Part shown: positions 1-8,937 of the stretch, in pieces
Numbering within the stretch: the first letter of the stretch is position 1
Layout of the letters: each line of letters begins with the position of its first letter
Source: an uncultured Lentibacter sp.
Lineage (GTDB): Bacteria > Pseudomonadota > Alphaproteobacteria > Rhodobacterales > Rhodobacteraceae
Assembly (NCBI GenBank): GCA_947497495.1
Contig: CANMGT010000011.1
Span: forward strand, 1-64,000
Direction: 5' to 3'
Length of the DNA: 64,000 nucleotides
The notes under the pieces: model-generated
Databases searched by the model: none
Seen by the model: only the letters and a program-made list of their open reading frames with translations
What the model was told of the DNA's origin: nothing
Translations under genes and position numbers: made by a program

Positions 1-329
1 GTGGTTGGGGTGGGGGCGGGAACATCAAGCGCTTGTTCAACGGCGACCAAGGCATCATCGACCCGGCGCTCGGCTTCATCCGGCGGAAACTCCAGCCGAC
101 CCCCATTGCCTCTGCGTTGGTCCTGGAAGGTTTCAACATCTGATGTCTCTAGGCCACTTCCCGTCTTCTGCAAGTTCGTGGCCAGGAAGTAAGCCAAGCC
201 ACCACCGCCAAGCGCGAGGGCAATCGCTAAAGCGCCGACGCCAAAGTTACTGCCGCGGCGTTTGGACCTGCCTTGCTCATTGAATGTGTTGAGGCGGTCC
301 TGAAGATCGGGGGAGTTGTTGTCTGACAT
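1..329 (-). CDS. virB10: VirB10 (TrbI-like) N-terminal part, cut by window edge
   Basis: VirB10 spans both membranes and links the secretion ATPases to the outer-membrane pore. Only the first ~109 codons are present; the gene runs off the left edge. It starts with MSDNNSPDLQ, has a basic stretch (SKRRG), then one hydrophobic segment at about residues 26-47 with a Gly-rich centre. A linker rich in Pro, Glu and Gln follows, the usual N-terminal plan of this family. The start lies 2 bases after the VirB9 stop, so the two are translationally coupled. The Pro-rich region and beta-barrel domain are outside the window, so the call rests on topology and gene order. Confidence 0.8.
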   Translation of the reverse strand, partial: MSDNNSPDLQDRLNTFNEQGRSKRRGSNFGVGALAIALALGGGGLAYFLATNLQKTGSGLETSDVETFQDQRRGNGGRLEFPPDEAERRVDDALVAVEQALDVPAPTPT

Positions 330-331
330 AC

Positions 332-1063
332 TCAATTGCTCACATAGATTGCGCTGTCGTCACGCTGGGCACAGATTGCCTCGTCATCGATGCGCAGGGA
401 CCAGTATTGGTTTACCCCAAGCACGCGAACCGTATTGCCTTGCTGTGTCCAGTTCACCGTCCGCTCGCGGCCCTGATCGTCGGCTTTGAACAGCGCAGGC
501 TGTCGGGTGTTTTCCGCAAAGGTAAAATAGGTGTAACGGCCGTCGTCATAGATATGCGTGGGTTGGAAATCCCCGTCCCCGGCGACGCGGTAGCTGTAGT
601 TGCGCGGAGCTTCAAACCCCTTGTGTTTGGTCACTGCTGCGCGGGCGCGCTGTTCCTCTTTGGGATAACGAAACCGCACCTCAAAAAACATGCCTGAGCG
701 GCCCGGAATGGCCCCCTCGCGCAGGTGGAAAGAATAGGTCCGACGGTTGGTGAGCACCGTCATATTGGTGGACGCACTTTTGACATGCGGTTTGATGGTC
801 AACACATTGCCAAGCTCGGGAATGGGATCGACCTGAAAACTCTCAGTGTCGCCCACAATGACCGCGTCAAACCGCTCGCCTTGGCCGAAGTGAAGTGTTG
901 TCGAATGGCGCAGATCGGTCTCGATGACGAAGACTTGGTTCTCGACGTAAGTGGCGGTGCGCACGCGATTGTCGAGGGGTCCGCGGCGTGGAACAGACTC
1001 AGGCAGGGCAGGGGATGCCAGTAGCAAAGTAGCGGCGCAGATGAGGGGGGCAGCAGTGTTCAC
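332..1063 (-). CDS. virB9: VirB9 type IV secretion outer-membrane core protein
   Basis: VirB9 forms the outer-membrane core with VirB7 and VirB10. The 243-residue product has a signal peptide (MNTAAPLICAATLLLASPAL), then the family-like region with VFVIETD near residue 40, and a NMTVLTNRRTYSFHL segment near residue 95. The C-terminal half contains YSYRVAGDGDFQPTHIYDDG and FALF-like strands typical of the TraO/VirB9 C-domain. The chosen start is a GTG at 1063, preceded by GGAG ten bases upstream and lying 4 bases after the VirB8 stop. An in-frame ATG further upstream would run deep into virB8 and would bury the signal peptide. Confidence 0.93.
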   Translation of the reverse strand: MNTAAPLICAATLLLASPALPESVPRRGPLDNRVRTATYVENQVFVIETDLRHSTTLHFGQGERFDAVIVGDTESFQVDPIPELGNVLTIKPHVKSASTNMTVLTNRRTYSFHLREGAIPGRSGMFFEVRFRYPKEEQRARAAVTKHKGFEAPRNYSYRVAGDGDFQPTHIYDDGRYTYFTFAENTRQPALFKADDQGRERTVNWTQQGNTVRVLGVNQYWSLRIDDEAICAQRDDSAIYVSN

Positions 1064-1067
1064 GGGG

Positions 1068-1739
1068 TCAGTTCTCCAATGTCTCGGCATCAACGCGGTA
1101 AGATGTGACCACGAAGCCGAGTGGGTTGGCCCATACATCTTGAAGACGTTGGCGGGTTTCAGGTTCAAAGGCGTAGCCAGCAGTGGCCACGTAGCTGCGG
1201 GTCACCGTGCGGGTGTCGCGTTCGCGGCGCAGGGTGCGGGTGAACCTGATTTGGGCCACGCCGGGTTCAATCTGGTTGACCGACTTGATCACCACCTCGA
1301 TCTTGGCATCCCGACCATAGACGGTGATCGGGTAGTCTTCATTTGAGGAGGTCCAAAGCTCCCGCAGGGTGCGCGCGGCGTCGCCATCGGAGCGTTCAAG
1401 CACCGAGTTGATCCGCTGCTCTCCGTCAGTCAGGTCATAGGTCTCGCGATCATCGACATAGGCCACAAGATTGGCCTGTATGATGGCATCGCTTTCTGAC
1501 AAAGAGAGCGCTTGAACCGCCGCGACGCGATCCATCTGCCCGGTTTCCTTGTCGACAACAACGACAAAGGTCTCGATGGATTTCAGCGGAAACAGGCTGG
1601 CACCGGCAACGATGCCAGCGAGCCCCACGAGAACACCTGCAGCGGCTATGAGATAGGCAAAACGTTCGCGTCGACGCGGCCCGTAGATGAAATCCACCGC
1701 AAAGGCATCATTTTGGTCCTGGCTCACGGGCTGTGTCAT
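1068..1739 (-). CDS. virB8: VirB8 inner-membrane assembly factor
   Basis: The 223-residue product has the VirB8 plan: a short cytoplasmic N-terminus, one membrane helix at about residues 29-50, and a periplasmic NTF2-like domain. Visible family features are VVDKETGQ after the helix, the ETYDL segment mid-domain, and VTRSYVATAGYAFEP followed by NPLGFVVTSYRVD near the C-terminus. VirB8 nucleates assembly of the channel and contacts VirB9 and VirB10, which are encoded directly downstream. The start ATG leaves a 16-base gap to the virB6 stop. Confidence 0.95.
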   Translation of the reverse strand: MTQPVSQDQNDAFAVDFIYGPRRRERFAYLIAAAGVLVGLAGIVAGASLFPLKSIETFVVVVDKETGQMDRVAAVQALSLSESDAIIQANLVAYVDDRETYDLTDGEQRINSVLERSDGDAARTLRELWTSSNEDYPITVYGRDAKIEVVIKSVNQIEPGVAQIRFTRTLRRERDTRTVTRSYVATAGYAFEPETRQRLQDVWANPLGFVVTSYRVDAETLEN

Positions 1740-1755
1740 TGGAATTGTGGGCCTC

Positions 1756-2772
1756 TCATTTAGCTGTTCGGAAAGATTTGATTGTGCTCAGAGTCGCGGC
1801 GGGTGTTTGGCGGAGGAGTTCGCCCGTTTTGACCACGCCGCTGTGGACGCTCTGCTGCAAGTCTTGCGGTGATTTTCCGGTTGCCAGACGGGTGGCACTG
1901 CCCGTCCCATATTCGCCTGTGTTGACGATGCCGCGTCGGGCCAGTCCTGTTAGACCGACAGCGTTGGAGGCTATCCCCATGACGCCCGTCAGGTTGGAGG
2001 CAATATAAGGAACCGAGGCCATAATCCCGGCACTCAACAGCAGGATCACCAAGAATGGTAAGATGAGGCTGACGGTTTCAACATTGCCCGGGTCTGCCGA
2101 GGCATCTCCAATGGAGTCTGCAATCGCCACGATAATGCCTGCGGCGCCTGCTGCCGCAACTGGCATGAGCGCGTAGCCGATGGTGGCGCGACTCCAGGCT
2201 TCAAACAGCGACTGGGTTGGTTTGAACAGGGAGGTGATGATCATGAAGGGGGCGATGACGATCATCAGAGCAAAGACAATGCGCGCGAAGGCTATGATCC
2301 CTGCTGTCACGGCAGCAAAGAGGGCTGAGAGAACAAAGAAGATCGCGCCAAGAACAGCGCCAAACACCCAGCCCGCTTGATCACCGATGGCATCTCCGTA
2401 AGCGGTGATGCGGGCCACCATGTTGTCGAGACTTTCGTAGACGCCGGCTTCGGTGCCCGAGCCGGTGAGGGCCAAGATTGACGCCCCGACGGATTCCGGA
2501 ACCTGGGTGGCAATGCCGTAGATCACACCAAAGTTGCCCCAGCTCTGCGCAAAGAGGGCCACGAGGGCGATTTTGATCCCGAAGGAAAAGGCGGCGCCGT
2601 GACCAATGGGGCGCAATTGCATAATCGCATTGACGCCAAGTAGCATCAGCAGGAGGCCTGCACCTGCTGAGATCACGTTTCCAACCGAAGCCGCCGATTG
2701 CACAAAGCCGTCCTGCGCCACGCTGTCCACCGCCGCATCGACTTGGGTCAGGATATCGCGAATAATCCCCAT
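1756..2772 (-). CDS. virB6: VirB6/TrbL polytopic inner-membrane protein
   Basis: The 338-residue product has about six hydrophobic segments, among them SVGNVISAGAGLLLMLLG near residue 30 and a long paired segment around residues 140-180 ending in MIVIAPFMIITSLF. This PF.I...LF motif before a central loop is characteristic of TrbL/VirB6. VirB6 is the polytopic channel component that guides substrate across the inner membrane. The Gly/Ala-rich C-terminal segments are followed by a polar tail. The start codon abuts the stop of the upstream small exported protein, as expected in a tightly packed operon. Confidence 0.92.
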   Translation of the reverse strand: MGIIRDILTQVDAAVDSVAQDGFVQSAASVGNVISAGAGLLLMLLGVNAIMQLRPIGHGAAFSFGIKIALVALFAQSWGNFGVIYGIATQVPESVGASILALTGSGTEAGVYESLDNMVARITAYGDAIGDQAGWVFGAVLGAIFFVLSALFAAVTAGIIAFARIVFALMIVIAPFMIITSLFKPTQSLFEAWSRATIGYALMPVAAAGAAGIIVAIADSIGDASADPGNVETVSLILPFLVILLLSAGIMASVPYIASNLTGVMGIASNAVGLTGLARRGIVNTGEYGTGSATRLATGKSPQDLQQSVHSGVVKTGELLRQTPAATLSTIKSFRTAK

Positions 2773-3216
2773 CTATTTAGCCCGGGTTTCTGCGCAGATT
2801 TCTGCAAGTTCGGCCTCAAGGGCGTCGGCTTGAGCATGAAGATCCAGCACCTTGAACGGCAGGCGCGGGGAGTCTGACGTGCGAAACCGCGGCAAGGCGT
2901 TCAAAGCCATGTCCCAGGAGGTCTGATCAATACGGCAGTCGCAGCTCTGCGCGGCGAGGGTGTCTTCGGCGATCAAGATCCGCAGGATTGCGTGGTAGCC
3001 GTTGCGCAAATAGGCGGTCTCGGCAAGATCCGCTGGAGGCTTAGGAAGACGGCAGGCCTCAGGATCATCGGGAGCAATCGTCATCGAGGTGAACGGCTTT
3101 TCTTCAGCGAATGTAGATTGCGCGGACAGCAGGGTGAGAGGCAGCGCCAAGCTGGCTGCGAGTATAGGGCCTTTCACTGCCGCAAAAAAGTTCGGGCGAC
3201 GTCTAAACTTGCTCAT
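2773..3216 (-). CDS. Small exported protein of the virB operon
   Basis: A 147-residue product with a signal peptide (hydrophobic core ILAASLALPLTLLSA, cleavage probably after TFA). The mature part has three Cys (EACRLPK, SCDCRI) and a helical C-terminus (HAQADALEAELAEICAETRAK). I do not recognise a named family. It sits between virB5 and virB6 and overlaps the virB5 stop by 4 bases, so it is co-translated with channel genes. A role as periplasmic accessory, for example at the pilus base, is inference from position only. Confidence 0.85.
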   Translation of the reverse strand: MSKFRRRPNFFAAVKGPILAASLALPLTLLSAQSTFAEEKPFTSMTIAPDDPEACRLPKPPADLAETAYLRNGYHAILRILIAEDTLAAQSCDCRIDQTSWDMALNALPRFRTSDSPRLPFKVLDLHAQADALEAELAEICAETRAK

Positions 3217-3980
3217 GGATCCACCGCCATTGATCTAAACTTTCGCTCTGCAGCAAGGGTTGCGGCATCCACCACCCCAAGTTGGCCCGCGCTCACGCCC
3301 TGCGCAGCTTCAAGGCGCCAGATCTGTGTCAGGATGATCCCAAGCTCCGCCGTGACGCGGGTGTTGAGATCGACAGCGGATTTGAGACCATCCTGATCGT
3401 CAATGAGCCCGACCATGGTCTCAAGTCTCTCTAGGCTTTGCCCGGCTTCCGCATGACTTTCTTGGGCGGCGACCGAGAGCATGGCGCTAGCGCCTGCGGA
3501 TGTGGCGATGTGATTGTCTACTGGCTGGGATGAGGAGGAGAGCGTGCTCAGAGTTTCTGCGGTGAACCCACTGCCCGAGAGCACACGCTCGACGGAAGCG
3601 TCCAGCTCTGCACCAGGGTTGAAGCCGCTTAAGAAATCTCCATTGGCCAGCGCAAGGGCGGTGTTCAGCGGGGCGACCAGCTTGCCACGCAGCGCTTTGA
3701 ACTCTTCGATGGTTGCGAAGAGTTCACCAAGCCCACTGCCTTTGATGAGTGAGGTCAGCTGTGCCTCAAGGTTTAGAAGCTGCGAGAGCTGGGTCTCAAG
3801 TTCCAGCCGCATGGTTGCGAGCTGTTGCAATTGGACATTGAGATCCTCGGCCATGTGCTCAAGCTGCGCGACCAACTGGCCAAGCTGTGAGCCATCAAAG
3901 GTTGGCACGCCTTGCGCGCGAGCAGGGGTGGTAACACCGACGGCGGATATCACGGCGACGGTAAAAAGAAGCTGTTTCAA
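3213..3980 (-). CDS. virB5: VirB5-like minor pilin
   Basis: A 255-residue exported protein: signal peptide with cleavage after PARA, mature start QGVPTFDGSQLGQ, then long amphipathic helices (AQLEHMAEDLNVQLQQLATM and similar heptads), as in VirB5/TraC minor pilins that sit at the pilus tip. The start is a TTG at 3980 overlapping the TGA of the preceding gene, with GGGAG seven bases upstream. The longer in-frame ATG at 4139 lies inside that gene. The mature N-terminus GVPT-D resembles that of the upstream transglycosylase fusion, suggesting a duplication of the pilin-like unit. Confidence 0.88.
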   Translation of the reverse strand: MKQLLFTVAVISAVGVTTPARAQGVPTFDGSQLGQLVAQLEHMAEDLNVQLQQLATMRLELETQLSQLLNLEAQLTSLIKGSGLGELFATIEEFKALRGKLVAPLNTALALANGDFLSGFNPGAELDASVERVLSGSGFTAETLSTLSSSSQPVDNHIATSAGASAMLSVAAQESHAEAGQSLERLETMVGLIDDQDGLKSAVDLNTRVTAELGIILTQIWRLEAAQGVSAGQLGVVDAATLAAERKFRSMAVDP

Positions 3981-5089
3981 TTTGGCACTCCCATTTGCAT
4001 GAACTCGCGCTCCGCCAGCCGGTCTGCAACGAGGTGCTGGCTGTAAGCGGCTTGGCGTTGCTGGTTGGCCGCCATCAGGCGAACGCGCAGGTTTAGGATG
4101 CGGGCGATCTCGGCCTTGGCGTAGGTGTTTAACTCCCAAGCGGCTTTGGCATTTGGCTGCGCATCGATTTGCAGAATAATCGCGCGCAAACGGTTGATGA
4201 CCTGCAGAGTCGTGGCATGGCTACCTGCGGCGTAGTAAACGCCCGCATCCGAAATATTGGCATATTCCGCCAGAGCGAAGTCTGACGGCGACAGCGTGCC
4301 AAGCGCATCCGCGCCGCCCACGACCGCAAGATACTCATTGTAGAACTTGGAGATATTGCGCACGTATCCTTGGGTTTCGGTAAAGGGCGGCACGCCGCCA
4401 TATTCAATCACACGGCCCGGTCCGGCGTTATAGGCGGCGAGAGCGTGGGGGATGTTGCCAAAGCGATTGAGCTGCGTGGTAATGTAGCGCGCTCCACCGC
4501 GTAGATTGTCCATTGGATCGTAGCGGTTCACCCCGAGATCAGAGGCAGTGCCTGGCATCAGTTGAGTTAGGCCGTAGGCACCAACCGGGCTTGAGATTGC
4601 GACGTTGAACCGGCTTTCCTGTTTGATCAGGGCCTGAAACAAGCAACGCCATTGCGTGGCAGACAGGCCTGCGCGGGCCACACCGGGTGCACCGGCATAT
4701 TCTCCGGCGACCTGGACAATCATCATCTCGACGGTCTGGCGACCTTCACCAAACAGGCGGTTGTTCATCGGGCTCGTGTCAGTGTTGGGATAAACAGAGG
4801 CGACGCCAAAATCCGCATTGCCTTCAAGCGCGCGTATGTCAAACCCGGGGCCGGTGATCGCAGCCGTAATTGCTTCAAGCGTTTTGAGCTGCTCATCCTG
4901 AACCTCGGCGAGGGAGGTCTCAAGGCTATCTTTCTCGCTCTGGATAGTAAGGTCTTTACCGAGCGCAGCCACACGGGCAATCGTTTGGCCAATGGCTGCG
5001 TTGTCCTGAGTTGGCACGCCTTGTGCCGCGGTGAACCCGGTGTGCAAACAAAGACAAAACCCCGCAGATGTGACAACCAACCTGTTCAT
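3977..5089 (-). CDS. VirB5-like / lytic transglycosylase fusion protein
   Basis: A 370-residue exported protein with three parts. After the signal peptide, residues ~25-110 look VirB5-like (QGVPTQDNAAIGQ, helical). Residues ~140-270 are a SLT-type lytic transglycosylase: KQESRFN holds the catalytic Glu, followed by PVGAYGLTQLMPGTA and HALAAYNAGPGRV. The last 100 residues are helical and again VirB5-like (NTYAKAEIARILNLRVRLMA). The start at 5089 overlaps the lipoprotein stop as ATGA. The operon also has a separate virB1, so this is a second wall hydrolase physically joined to pilin-like sequence. Its job in opening the wall for the pilus is inferred. Confidence 0.85.
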   Translation of the reverse strand: MNRLVVTSAGFCLCLHTGFTAAQGVPTQDNAAIGQTIARVAALGKDLTIQSEKDSLETSLAEVQDEQLKTLEAITAAITGPGFDIRALEGNADFGVASVYPNTDTSPMNNRLFGEGRQTVEMMIVQVAGEYAGAPGVARAGLSATQWRCLFQALIKQESRFNVAISSPVGAYGLTQLMPGTASDLGVNRYDPMDNLRGGARYITTQLNRFGNIPHALAAYNAGPGRVIEYGGVPPFTETQGYVRNISKFYNEYLAVVGGADALGTLSPSDFALAEYANISDAGVYYAAGSHATTLQVINRLRAIILQIDAQPNAKAAWELNTYAKAEIARILNLRVRLMAANQQRQAAYSQHLVADRLAEREFMQMGVPN

Positions 5090-5292
5090 TCTGGACGCGG
5101 CAAGGTTTTGAAGGTGCAATCTTTGCCCTTCGCCGTGGTTGTAGGGTCGGAGGCGGCAAAGGAGAGCGCGGCTGATGGGAGGATGGGCTTGCCATCCTTT
5201 CCAAAACACGGGGAGGTTTGCTCGGTGTATTTCGCGCAAGCGGTGAGCAAGGCTGCCGCAGCGCAGAACACGGCCAAAGATGTTAGCTTCAT
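5086..5292 (-). CDS. Small lipoprotein of the virB operon (VirB7-like position)
   Basis: A 68-residue product with a lipoprotein signal: MKLTSLAV, hydrophobic core, lipobox LLTAC at about residues 14-18. The mature part is short and holds two further Cys (SPCFGKDG, KDCTF). Start 5292 has GGAG nine bases upstream; it overlaps the virB4 stop as ATGA. VirB7 is a small outer-membrane lipoprotein that stabilises VirB9, and this is the only small lipoprotein in the operon. Sequence similarity to VirB7 itself is not evident, so the role is inferred. Confidence 0.8.
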   Translation of the reverse strand: MKLTSLAVFCAAAALLTACAKYTEQTSPCFGKDGKPILPSAALSFAASDPTTTAKGKDCTFKTLPRPE

Positions 5293-7667
5293 AGGGAAGG
5301 TCTCCAAAAATCAGGATTTGAACGCCAATCGGCAGACACGCGTGCCTCACCGGTTGCACCGCCACCAAGGATCGGCAGTAGCCCTCCCAGGGTGGATAGA
5401 TCAGCATCAATGAACACGCTGTCACCAGCCGAGCGGACAAGGGCGATGCGCTGACCAATCGTGGGTTGGGTCAGCAGGGCGGCCTCTTTGGCGTTCACCC
5501 GCAAGAAGTCGTAGTCTGCCACGGTGGCGCGATCGTTCGGGAACAGGATCTGTGTTGGCACTGTCTCAACGATGGTTTTACCGACGCGGCTGTCGCGCAG
5601 CTGGCTCGGATACTGCGTCATCATGATCACCACGCAGTTCATCTTGCGCAGCGTCACCAGCCAGTTTTCCAGACGCGCCCCGAAGTAGGGATCATCCAGC
5701 AGCTTCCAGGCCTCATCAAGAACGATGATCGTCGGGCGACGGTCTTCAACCACACGTTCAATCTGGCGAAAGATGTAGGACAGAACCGCCATGCGCTCGG
5801 TGGTCATGTCTAGGATCTCTGTCATGTCAAAGCCAACGATGTCGCCGGTGAGATCCAGACTGCTCCCGCCTTCGGGTTCTTCAAACACCCAGCCAAACCG
5901 GCCGCCGGGAGACCATTCAGCGACGCGGGACTGCAGCTCGCCATCATCGTCCAATGACTGGAACAAGGTCTCAAAACTGGCGAACCGTTGAAGGGCTAGC
6001 CCGGCATCGGCGTTTTGCATTACAGCACTTTGAATGTGGCGCGACTGCTCGCCGGACAAATCACCGTTGCGGGTGAGCAGCGTGGCGAGCCAATCAGACA
6101 GCCACGCGCGACCACGCTTATCGATCTCTGAGGCGAGGGGATTGAGACCTGTTGGAACACCAGCGCGAATTTCATTGTAGCGCCCGCCGAGCGCGCGCAC
6201 GGCCATTTCCAACCCGCGATCTTTGTCAAAGAAGAACAGGCGCGCGTCAACGCGTTGGGCCTGAGCGGCCAGAAAGGCCGTTGTCAGCGTCTTGCCCGTG
6301 CCCGTCCGGCCCAGCACCAGCGTATGACCGACAGTTGGCTCTTTGCCCGCAGCACCTGCCTCGTGAAAGTTGAAGCGATAGGCAGATGTACCCACGGTTG
6401 GCAGAATAGTAATCGATTGGCCCCAAGGGCTTTCAGTGTTGTCACGTCCCTCGACGCCGCCATGTAGGGCTGCGAAATCAGCAAAATTCGTCGAAGAGAT
6501 CGGCGTCTTGCGGGCGCGGTAGCCAAAATTGCCCGGACTCTGGGCAAAATAGGTGGCTTTGAGCGCCATGTTTTCGCGCACGATGACCGCCATGATTTCT
6601 TGGCCGACGCGTTTGATCTGGGCCGCAGCGCGCTCCAGTGTGTCGCGATCTAGCGCATAGACCGCGATGGAGAGATGATGATCGCCAAAGGCAATGCGGC
6701 CTGCCTCTTGGTCATCGGCCGCCAGAGCCAGCTGATCGCGTAAGGACACGGCGGCATCGTCAGAAGCATGCATCTGGCGAATGATCCGCTGTATACGCTC
6801 CGCCATGATGTTGCCCGGGATCGGGCTAAAGGAATTGGTGAGCACGATGTCCAGAGGCAGATCGAGTGCATCAAGCAATGTGACGTCAGTGAGGGCAGGG
6901 TAGGTCTTGATGCTAAAGAGGGCCCCGTACTTGACAGTACCAGTGGTGGCGCAGGTGATCGTGACGACATCACCATCAAATGTCGCGCGGCAGTCACTGA
7001 TTGTATGAGAGAGGGGCAGGGGGCTTTGCCCAAAGGCAATCGGTGAGAAGCTTCCAGCGTTCAGGGTGTTTAGGTAGCCAAGCCATTCGCCACCCTCTTT
7101 GGTCAGACGGACAGGGTTGGCTGAAGACAAGGCAACGTCAAAAAAACCCATTACTTCGTTGAGCTCTTGTACACGTGCCGCGCGATCCTTGACCCAAGCT
7201 TTGCGTGCGAACTTTCGAAGCCATGGGAGGCGCGCGGACATGCTGGGGCGGCGCACCACGCTGAGATAGAGCTGGCGTTTGGAGGGTCTTAGTTCTTTGA
7301 TGTGCGAGGCCCAACGCGCATCAATGCTGGCTGCGAAAGTATCGCCCTCAACGGGTTTGAGTCCTAGGTCCTGTGGGACGGACACGCGGTGGATGTAAAA
7401 TCCAAAGGCGTTTCCGGTTTGCGCTACGATCGCGGCCACTGCACGTTTGAGCGCATCAAGCCTGTCGTCCTCGGTGGTCATCGGGTTGAGGCCATCAAGG
7501 CGCAGGGTTGCCAACAGATCCCCTTCCCGCAGCACCATCACATCATCAGTGGCCAGCGCAAAATAGGGTAGATGCTCCGCCAAATAGCTTTCACGCGCAA
7601 AGTCAGCGCCACCCGCCTCACGCACCGCAGCCCCGAGGTTGCTTAAAGTCCCACCATCAAGCGCCAA
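5289..7667 (-). CDS. virB4: VirB4 type IV secretion ATPase
   Basis: VirB4 is the conserved ATPase that powers pilus assembly and substrate transfer. The 792-residue product has a Walker A GRTGTGKT at about residues 452-459 and Walker B TIIVLDEAW near 646-655, with the CagE/VirB4 N-terminal domain before them. Conserved VETVPTQILFPN and FLRVNAKE segments lie downstream. The preferred start is a TTG at 7667 with GGAGG eight bases upstream, overlapping the virB3 end by 11 bases. An ATG at 7718 would add 17 residues but lacks a clear ribosome-binding site. Confidence 0.95.
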   Translation of the reverse strand: MALDGGTLSNLGAAVREAGGADFARESYLAEHLPYFALATDDVMVLREGDLLATLRLDGLNPMTTEDDRLDALKRAVAAIVAQTGNAFGFYIHRVSVPQDLGLKPVEGDTFAASIDARWASHIKELRPSKRQLYLSVVRRPSMSARLPWLRKFARKAWVKDRAARVQELNEVMGFFDVALSSANPVRLTKEGGEWLGYLNTLNAGSFSPIAFGQSPLPLSHTISDCRATFDGDVVTITCATTGTVKYGALFSIKTYPALTDVTLLDALDLPLDIVLTNSFSPIPGNIMAERIQRIIRQMHASDDAAVSLRDQLALAADDQEAGRIAFGDHHLSIAVYALDRDTLERAAAQIKRVGQEIMAVIVRENMALKATYFAQSPGNFGYRARKTPISSTNFADFAALHGGVEGRDNTESPWGQSITILPTVGTSAYRFNFHEAGAAGKEPTVGHTLVLGRTGTGKTLTTAFLAAQAQRVDARLFFFDKDRGLEMAVRALGGRYNEIRAGVPTGLNPLASEIDKRGRAWLSDWLATLLTRNGDLSGEQSRHIQSAVMQNADAGLALQRFASFETLFQSLDDDGELQSRVAEWSPGGRFGWVFEEPEGGSSLDLTGDIVGFDMTEILDMTTERMAVLSYIFRQIERVVEDRRPTIIVLDEAWKLLDDPYFGARLENWLVTLRKMNCVVIMMTQYPSQLRDSRVGKTIVETVPTQILFPNDRATVADYDFLRVNAKEAALLTQPTIGQRIALVRSAGDSVFIDADLSTLGGLLPILGGGATGEARVSADWRSNPDFWRPSL

Positions 7668-7935
7668 AGCTGTCACCTCCGTGGAGCGCCCGGTTCTTGG
7701 TTGGGAGAACCGTTCCATAAGAGATCCGTAGCACCTCAAAAAAATGCGGCTCTTTGTCGGCAACGAACCAAAGGATGGGATAGGCGATGAGGCCGATCAG
7801 AAAGAAGATCAGCGACTTCGTCCAGATGAACGGCAGAACGACCCCCATGGCCAAGACCACAAGATATCCGACGGGGAGGCCGAGGTACTTGGGAGGTCGG
7901 GCGAGGCCGAGGAACAGAGGGGATCGTTGCGCCAT
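7657..7935 (-). CDS. virB3: VirB3 inner-membrane protein
   Basis: A 92-residue protein beginning MAQRSPLFLGLARPPKYLGLP, the standard VirB3 opening (short polar N-terminus with LF.GLTRPP). Two adjacent hydrophobic segments follow at about residues 20-60 (VGYLVVLAMGVVLPFIW and LIFFLIGLIAYPILWFV). A short cytoplasmic tail ends near the virB4 start. VirB3 works with VirB4 and sometimes is fused to it; here the genes overlap. The start at 7935 lies 11 bases after the virB2 stop. The longer in-frame ATG would cross virB2. Confidence 0.92.
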   Translation of the reverse strand: MAQRSPLFLGLARPPKYLGLPVGYLVVLAMGVVLPFIWTKSLIFFLIGLIAYPILWFVADKEPHFFEVLRISYGTVLPTKNRALHGGDSFGA

Positions 7936-7946
7936 GATGCCCGCTC

Positions 7947-8228
7947 CTAGGTGAAGCCATCGACGATGGTACCCGCCGAAAAGATCAAAACGATGCCGAT
8001 GATGACGGAGGCGAACCATCCCCAGTTCAATCGTCCCATCATGCACATGAACCCGGTGCCGATAACGGCGAGGGTGGAGACGGCGATGCCAATGGGGCCT
8101 GTCATGGCTGCCTCAACCGTTTCCAGCATTGTGACGATGGGGGACAGGTCTTGCGCGAGGGCAGGAGTTGCGAACACCGCTAAGGTTGTGGTTACAAGAT
8201 AAAGGGATCGTGAAAGGTGGCGAAACAT
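7947..8228 (-). CDS. virB2: VirB2 major pilin
   Basis: A 93-residue TrbC/VirB2-type pilin. It has a signal peptide ending ATPALAQ, then a short polar stretch (DLSPIVTMLETVEAAMTG) and two hydrophobic helices (GIAVSTLAVIGTGFMCMMG and GWFASVIIGIVLIFSAGTIVDGF). This is the usual length and topology of the processed conjugative pilin subunit. It lies between virB1 and virB3 in canonical order. Confidence 0.93.
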   Translation of the reverse strand: MFRHLSRSLYLVTTTLAVFATPALAQDLSPIVTMLETVEAAMTGPIGIAVSTLAVIGTGFMCMMGRLNWGWFASVIIGIVLIFSAGTIVDGFT

Positions 8229-8241
8229 ATGCAGTCCTTGG

Positions 8242-8937
8242 TTAATCTAGATCAATGGCGAGGGGGGTGCGTTTGGGGGTATTGCCTGCAACCTGTGTCG
8301 GGGCAATCAGAAGAGAACCACCAGAGAGCCGCGCGCGAATTTGGTTGATCCGGGTGATATAGCTGCGGGTCTCGGCAAAAGGCGGCACGCCAGCGTATTG
8401 CTCAACGCGGTGAGGGCCTGCATTGTATGCGGCAAGGGCGAGATCAACGCGGCCGAACTTTGCAATTTGGGCCAGCAGATAGCGCGCGGCGCCATCGAGG
8501 TTTTGAACTACGTCGCGCGCATCGACGCCAAGGTCTCGGGCCGTTGCGGGCATGAGTTGCCCCAAGCCATAAGCGCCTTTGGGGCTGATGGCAGCTGACT
8601 TGTAGCCGCTCTCGGCCTCAATCATTGCTTGGAACAACCTGTGCCAGTCCTGTGGGGAGAGACCAGCGCGCGCTAGGGCGCGGTTTTGTTGGTGACGGGC
8701 TGAGGTTTGCTGAATATGCGCGAGGATTTCTCTGGGTGCGCGCGGCTGGCTAGGAGGCGATGCGGCGGTAAGGACGGGGGCGCTGGCTAGGTCTGGACCC
8801 GGCGCCCAGTTTGGCCGGGTTCCGTGGAACGTCCATCCAGATGCCGTTGCAGATCCATCCGCGCGAAACGCGAGAACGTCAGATATTGCCTTCGAGGGTG
8901 ATGTTGTAGTCAGCCCCAAAGCGCAGATCACGGCCAT
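8242..8937 (-). CDS. virB1: VirB1-like lytic transglycosylase
   Basis: A 231-residue exported SLT-domain protein. Family motifs in order are MIEAESGYKSAAIS (catalytic Glu), PKGAYGLGQLMPATARDLGVD, LAAYNAGPHRV and PFAETRSYITRI. It cleaves glycan strands to let the secretion apparatus cross the wall. The start at 8937 gives a conventional signal peptide (MAVICALGLTTTSPSKA). It overlaps the end of the upstream small gene by 59 bases, which is unusual but consistent with coupling. Compare the second transglycosylase domain at 3977-5089. Confidence 0.92.
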   Translation of the reverse strand: MAVICALGLTTTSPSKAISDVLAFRADGSATASGWTFHGTRPNWAPGPDLASAPVLTAASPPSQPRAPREILAHIQQTSARHQQNRALARAGLSPQDWHRLFQAMIEAESGYKSAAISPKGAYGLGQLMPATARDLGVDARDVVQNLDGAARYLLAQIAKFGRVDLALAAYNAGPHRVEQYAGVPPFAETRSYITRINQIRARLSGGSLLIAPTQVAGNTPKRTPLAIDLD

